Below, piece after piece: positions 37,888 to 39,621 of a DNA stretch of 39,621 bases; position 1 is the stretch's first letter; every line of letters begins with the position of its first letter. The stretch is from Bacteroidia bacterium (GTDB lineage Bacteria; Bacteroidota; Bacteroidia; AKYH767-A; OLB10). The position numbers and the translations under genes are program-made. Where the stretch lies: the NCBI GenBank assembly GCA_013001815.1, contig JABDLV010000175.1, positions 1 to 39,621 on the forward strand. Reading direction: 5' to 3'. The notes beneath the pieces were generated by a model. It did no database searches and was not told where the DNA came from. It saw nothing but the letters and a program-made list of their open reading frames with translations.

Positions 37888-38841
37888 ATGACAACCATTA
37901 AAAAGTGGTTTACTTTTATTGTTAAGAGTATTAAACTATTACTCTTCCCACTGATTATTGTCAGTAAAAAAATCATTATACCCGGATTTGAAGGAGTACC
38001 ACTATATGATGTAGCCATATTCTTTTGGCGTGGAATTCAAAAAGGAAGTATTCAAACCAGATCTAGGGCATTAGCATTCACTTTTTTTCTAGCACTATTT
38101 CCCGGAATCCTTTTTCTGTTTACACTTATTCCTTATTTGCCCATTGAAGGATTTCAAGATCAAATGCTTTTGCTAATTCAAACACTATTACCACCAATCA
38201 CATATGAGGTAATTAGTGAAACCATCACTGACGTAATTAAAAGACAAAGAGGAGGCTTATTGTCAATAGGATTTATAACCGCTTTAATTTTTACCACTGA
38301 TGGTGTGAATACGATGATTAAAGGGTTTAATAAATCCTACCACGTAAGTGAAGGCAAGTCAACAATGCAACAATGGCTTAGTTCCTTGTATTTAACATTT
38401 GTATTAACCCTGCTAATTATTTTGGCAATTGCTTTACTTGTTACGAATGAAGTCTTATTACAATACTTAAATAATCAGGGAATTTTAAATAATGAAACAC
38501 CGGTAGTACTGCTGCAAATTGGTAAATGGATTATTCTGTTGTTACTATCATTTACAGCGATTAGTTCTATCTACTATTTTGGTACAGCTAAAATAAAAGG
38601 ATACAAATTTATTTCTGCCGGCTCAACCCTCGCCACAATACTAGTGATTCTAACCTCACTAGCCTTTAATTACTTTATATCAAATTTCGGTCAGTACAAT
38701 AAACTATACGGCTCAATTGGTACCTTACTAATAATATTACTTTGGATTTATTTTAATGCGCTGCAATTGATTATTGGATTTGAACTGAATGGCTCGATTG
38801 AAAGCGCAAAATCAAATCAGAAAAAAGGGGTATTGGATTAG
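37888..38841 (+). CDS. YihY/BrkB-family inner membrane protein
   Basis: RSRALAFTFFLALFPGILFLFTLIPYLP; GLLSIGFITALIFTTDGVNTMIKGFNKSYHV; GTLLIILLWIYFNALQLIIGFELNGSIE. Confidence 0.93.
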   Translation: MTTIKKWFTFIVKSIKLLLFPLIIVSKKIIIPGFEGVPLYDVAIFFWRGIQKGSIQTRSRALAFTFFLALFPGILFLFTLIPYLPIEGFQDQMLLLIQTLLPPITYEVISETITDVIKRQRGGLLSIGFITALIFTTDGVNTMIKGFNKSYHVSEGKSTMQQWLSSLYLTFVLTLLIILAIALLVTNEVLLQYLNNQGILNNETPVVLLQIGKWIILLLLSFTAISSIYYFGTAKIKGYKFISAGSTLATILVILTSLAFNYFISNFGQYNKLYGSIGTLLIILLWIYFNALQLIIGFELNGSIESAKSNQKKGVLD

Positions 38842-39621
38842 TCGTTTATTTCAAAAGTATTTGCATTAACTTCCTTAACTACATCCCACGTACCTGTTTC
38901 ATTTAATTTTTCCACAACATATTTCTCAACACCCGTTTCCCAAATTTTATGTTTGCTCCACTTCAATTTTGTAATTCCATCCGTTTCATTTGCGCTCAAT
39001 ATAACCTTTGCGCTATAATTTCCTTTTACTTGAATTTTATCACAAGAATTTATTGGAATTACTTTATAGAAGTAAGAGCTGTTCCTTAAGTCTACAAACC
39101 GATCCAGGTAATCAGTTCCACTTTCTTCCACTCTTGCAATGAAATCATACTTTTTATTATCCGTAGACCTGTATACATCAAAACATAATATTAAATCAGG
39201 AAAAACAGACGGTTTGCGCCATTCAGTTAATATGCTCGAGTCATTTATAGCGGTACTTTCTACTATTTCCATTTTTTGTTGAGATAAACTTACAAATGGA
39301 TCCGCCACAACATGGTTACTTTTTTTGGGGTACACTTTGGCACAAGATACCTTAGGCTTAACATAATATAGGAACGGCTGCGGACAAACAAAATCATTAT
39401 CTACAAAGTTCAATAAGTTTCCACTTACCGAATTCAACAATGTGAATTTACCTGTAGACATATTTGCACGATAAATTGAATAACCACTAACCCTGCACCT
39501 GGTATACTCAGTCCAACTTAAATGTATTCCGTTTTCATTTACACTATCTAGTTTCATAGTTACCTCATGCTTGACAATACTATCACTGCTTGAAATAAAA
39601 AAATCTGCTTCGGCATTCGAA
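38838..39621 (-). CDS. FnIII-like extracellular protein, 5' part beyond window; C-terminus ends mid-domain
   Basis: Frame is open from the listed ATG at 39557 to the window edge (SNAEADFFISSSDSIVKHEVTMKLD...). FnIII-type blocks: LSWTEYTRCRVSGYSIYRANMSTGKFTLL and LTEWRKPSVFPDLILCFDVYRSTDNKKYDFIARVEESGTDYLD. Confidence 0.7.
   Translation of the reverse strand, partial: SNAEADFFISSSDSIVKHEVTMKLDSVNENGIHLSWTEYTRCRVSGYSIYRANMSTGKFTLLNSVSGNLLNFVDNDFVCPQPFLYYVKPKVSCAKVYPKKSNHVVADPFVSLSQQKMEIVESTAINDSSILTEWRKPSVFPDLILCFDVYRSTDNKKYDFIARVEESGTDYLDRFVDLRNSSYFYKVIPINSCDKIQVKGNYSAKVILSANETDGITKLKWSKHKIWETGVEKYVVEKLNETGTWDVVKEVNANTFEIND

Overview
This 39.6 kb window looks like ordinary chromosome from an AT-rich Bacteroidota-type bacterium. 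Evidence for the lineage: several T9SS C-terminal sorting domains, TAnnTTTG -7 promoter elements, a short RpoD and a long-form GAPDH. I annotate about 31 coding regions; both edge genes are partial. In order they are: HtrA/Deg protease (left-truncated), RpoD, GAPDH, two related T9SS proteins, a DUF1801 protein, acyl-ACP desaturase, a DUF268 protein, MoxR ATPase, a SurA/PpiC-like periplasmic folding cluster, GuaB, RluD-type pseudouridine synthase, a T9SS protein, a PASTA protein, a 900-aa double D-Ala-D-Ala ligase, RdgB, a giant PKD/T9SS protein, a surface polysaccharide cluster (four glycosyltransferase-type genes, a glycosyltransferase-like ORF, AsnB and a Wzy-like protein), RlmH, a DUF4783 protein, NadC, a YihY/BrkB protein and a right-truncated FnIII-like protein. 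I see no CRISPR array, rRNA, tRNA, prophage, IS element or obvious defence system. The best leads are the single-chain tandem Ddl with asymmetric catalytic motifs, a lipoprotein ORF whose signal peptide seems to begin upstream of any canonical start codon, a six-repeat propeller-like plus nine-PKD surface protein, an FnIII protein that stops mid-domain against brkB, and a structured leader upstream of DUF4783-nadC. I did not find convincing evidence for a wholly new system.
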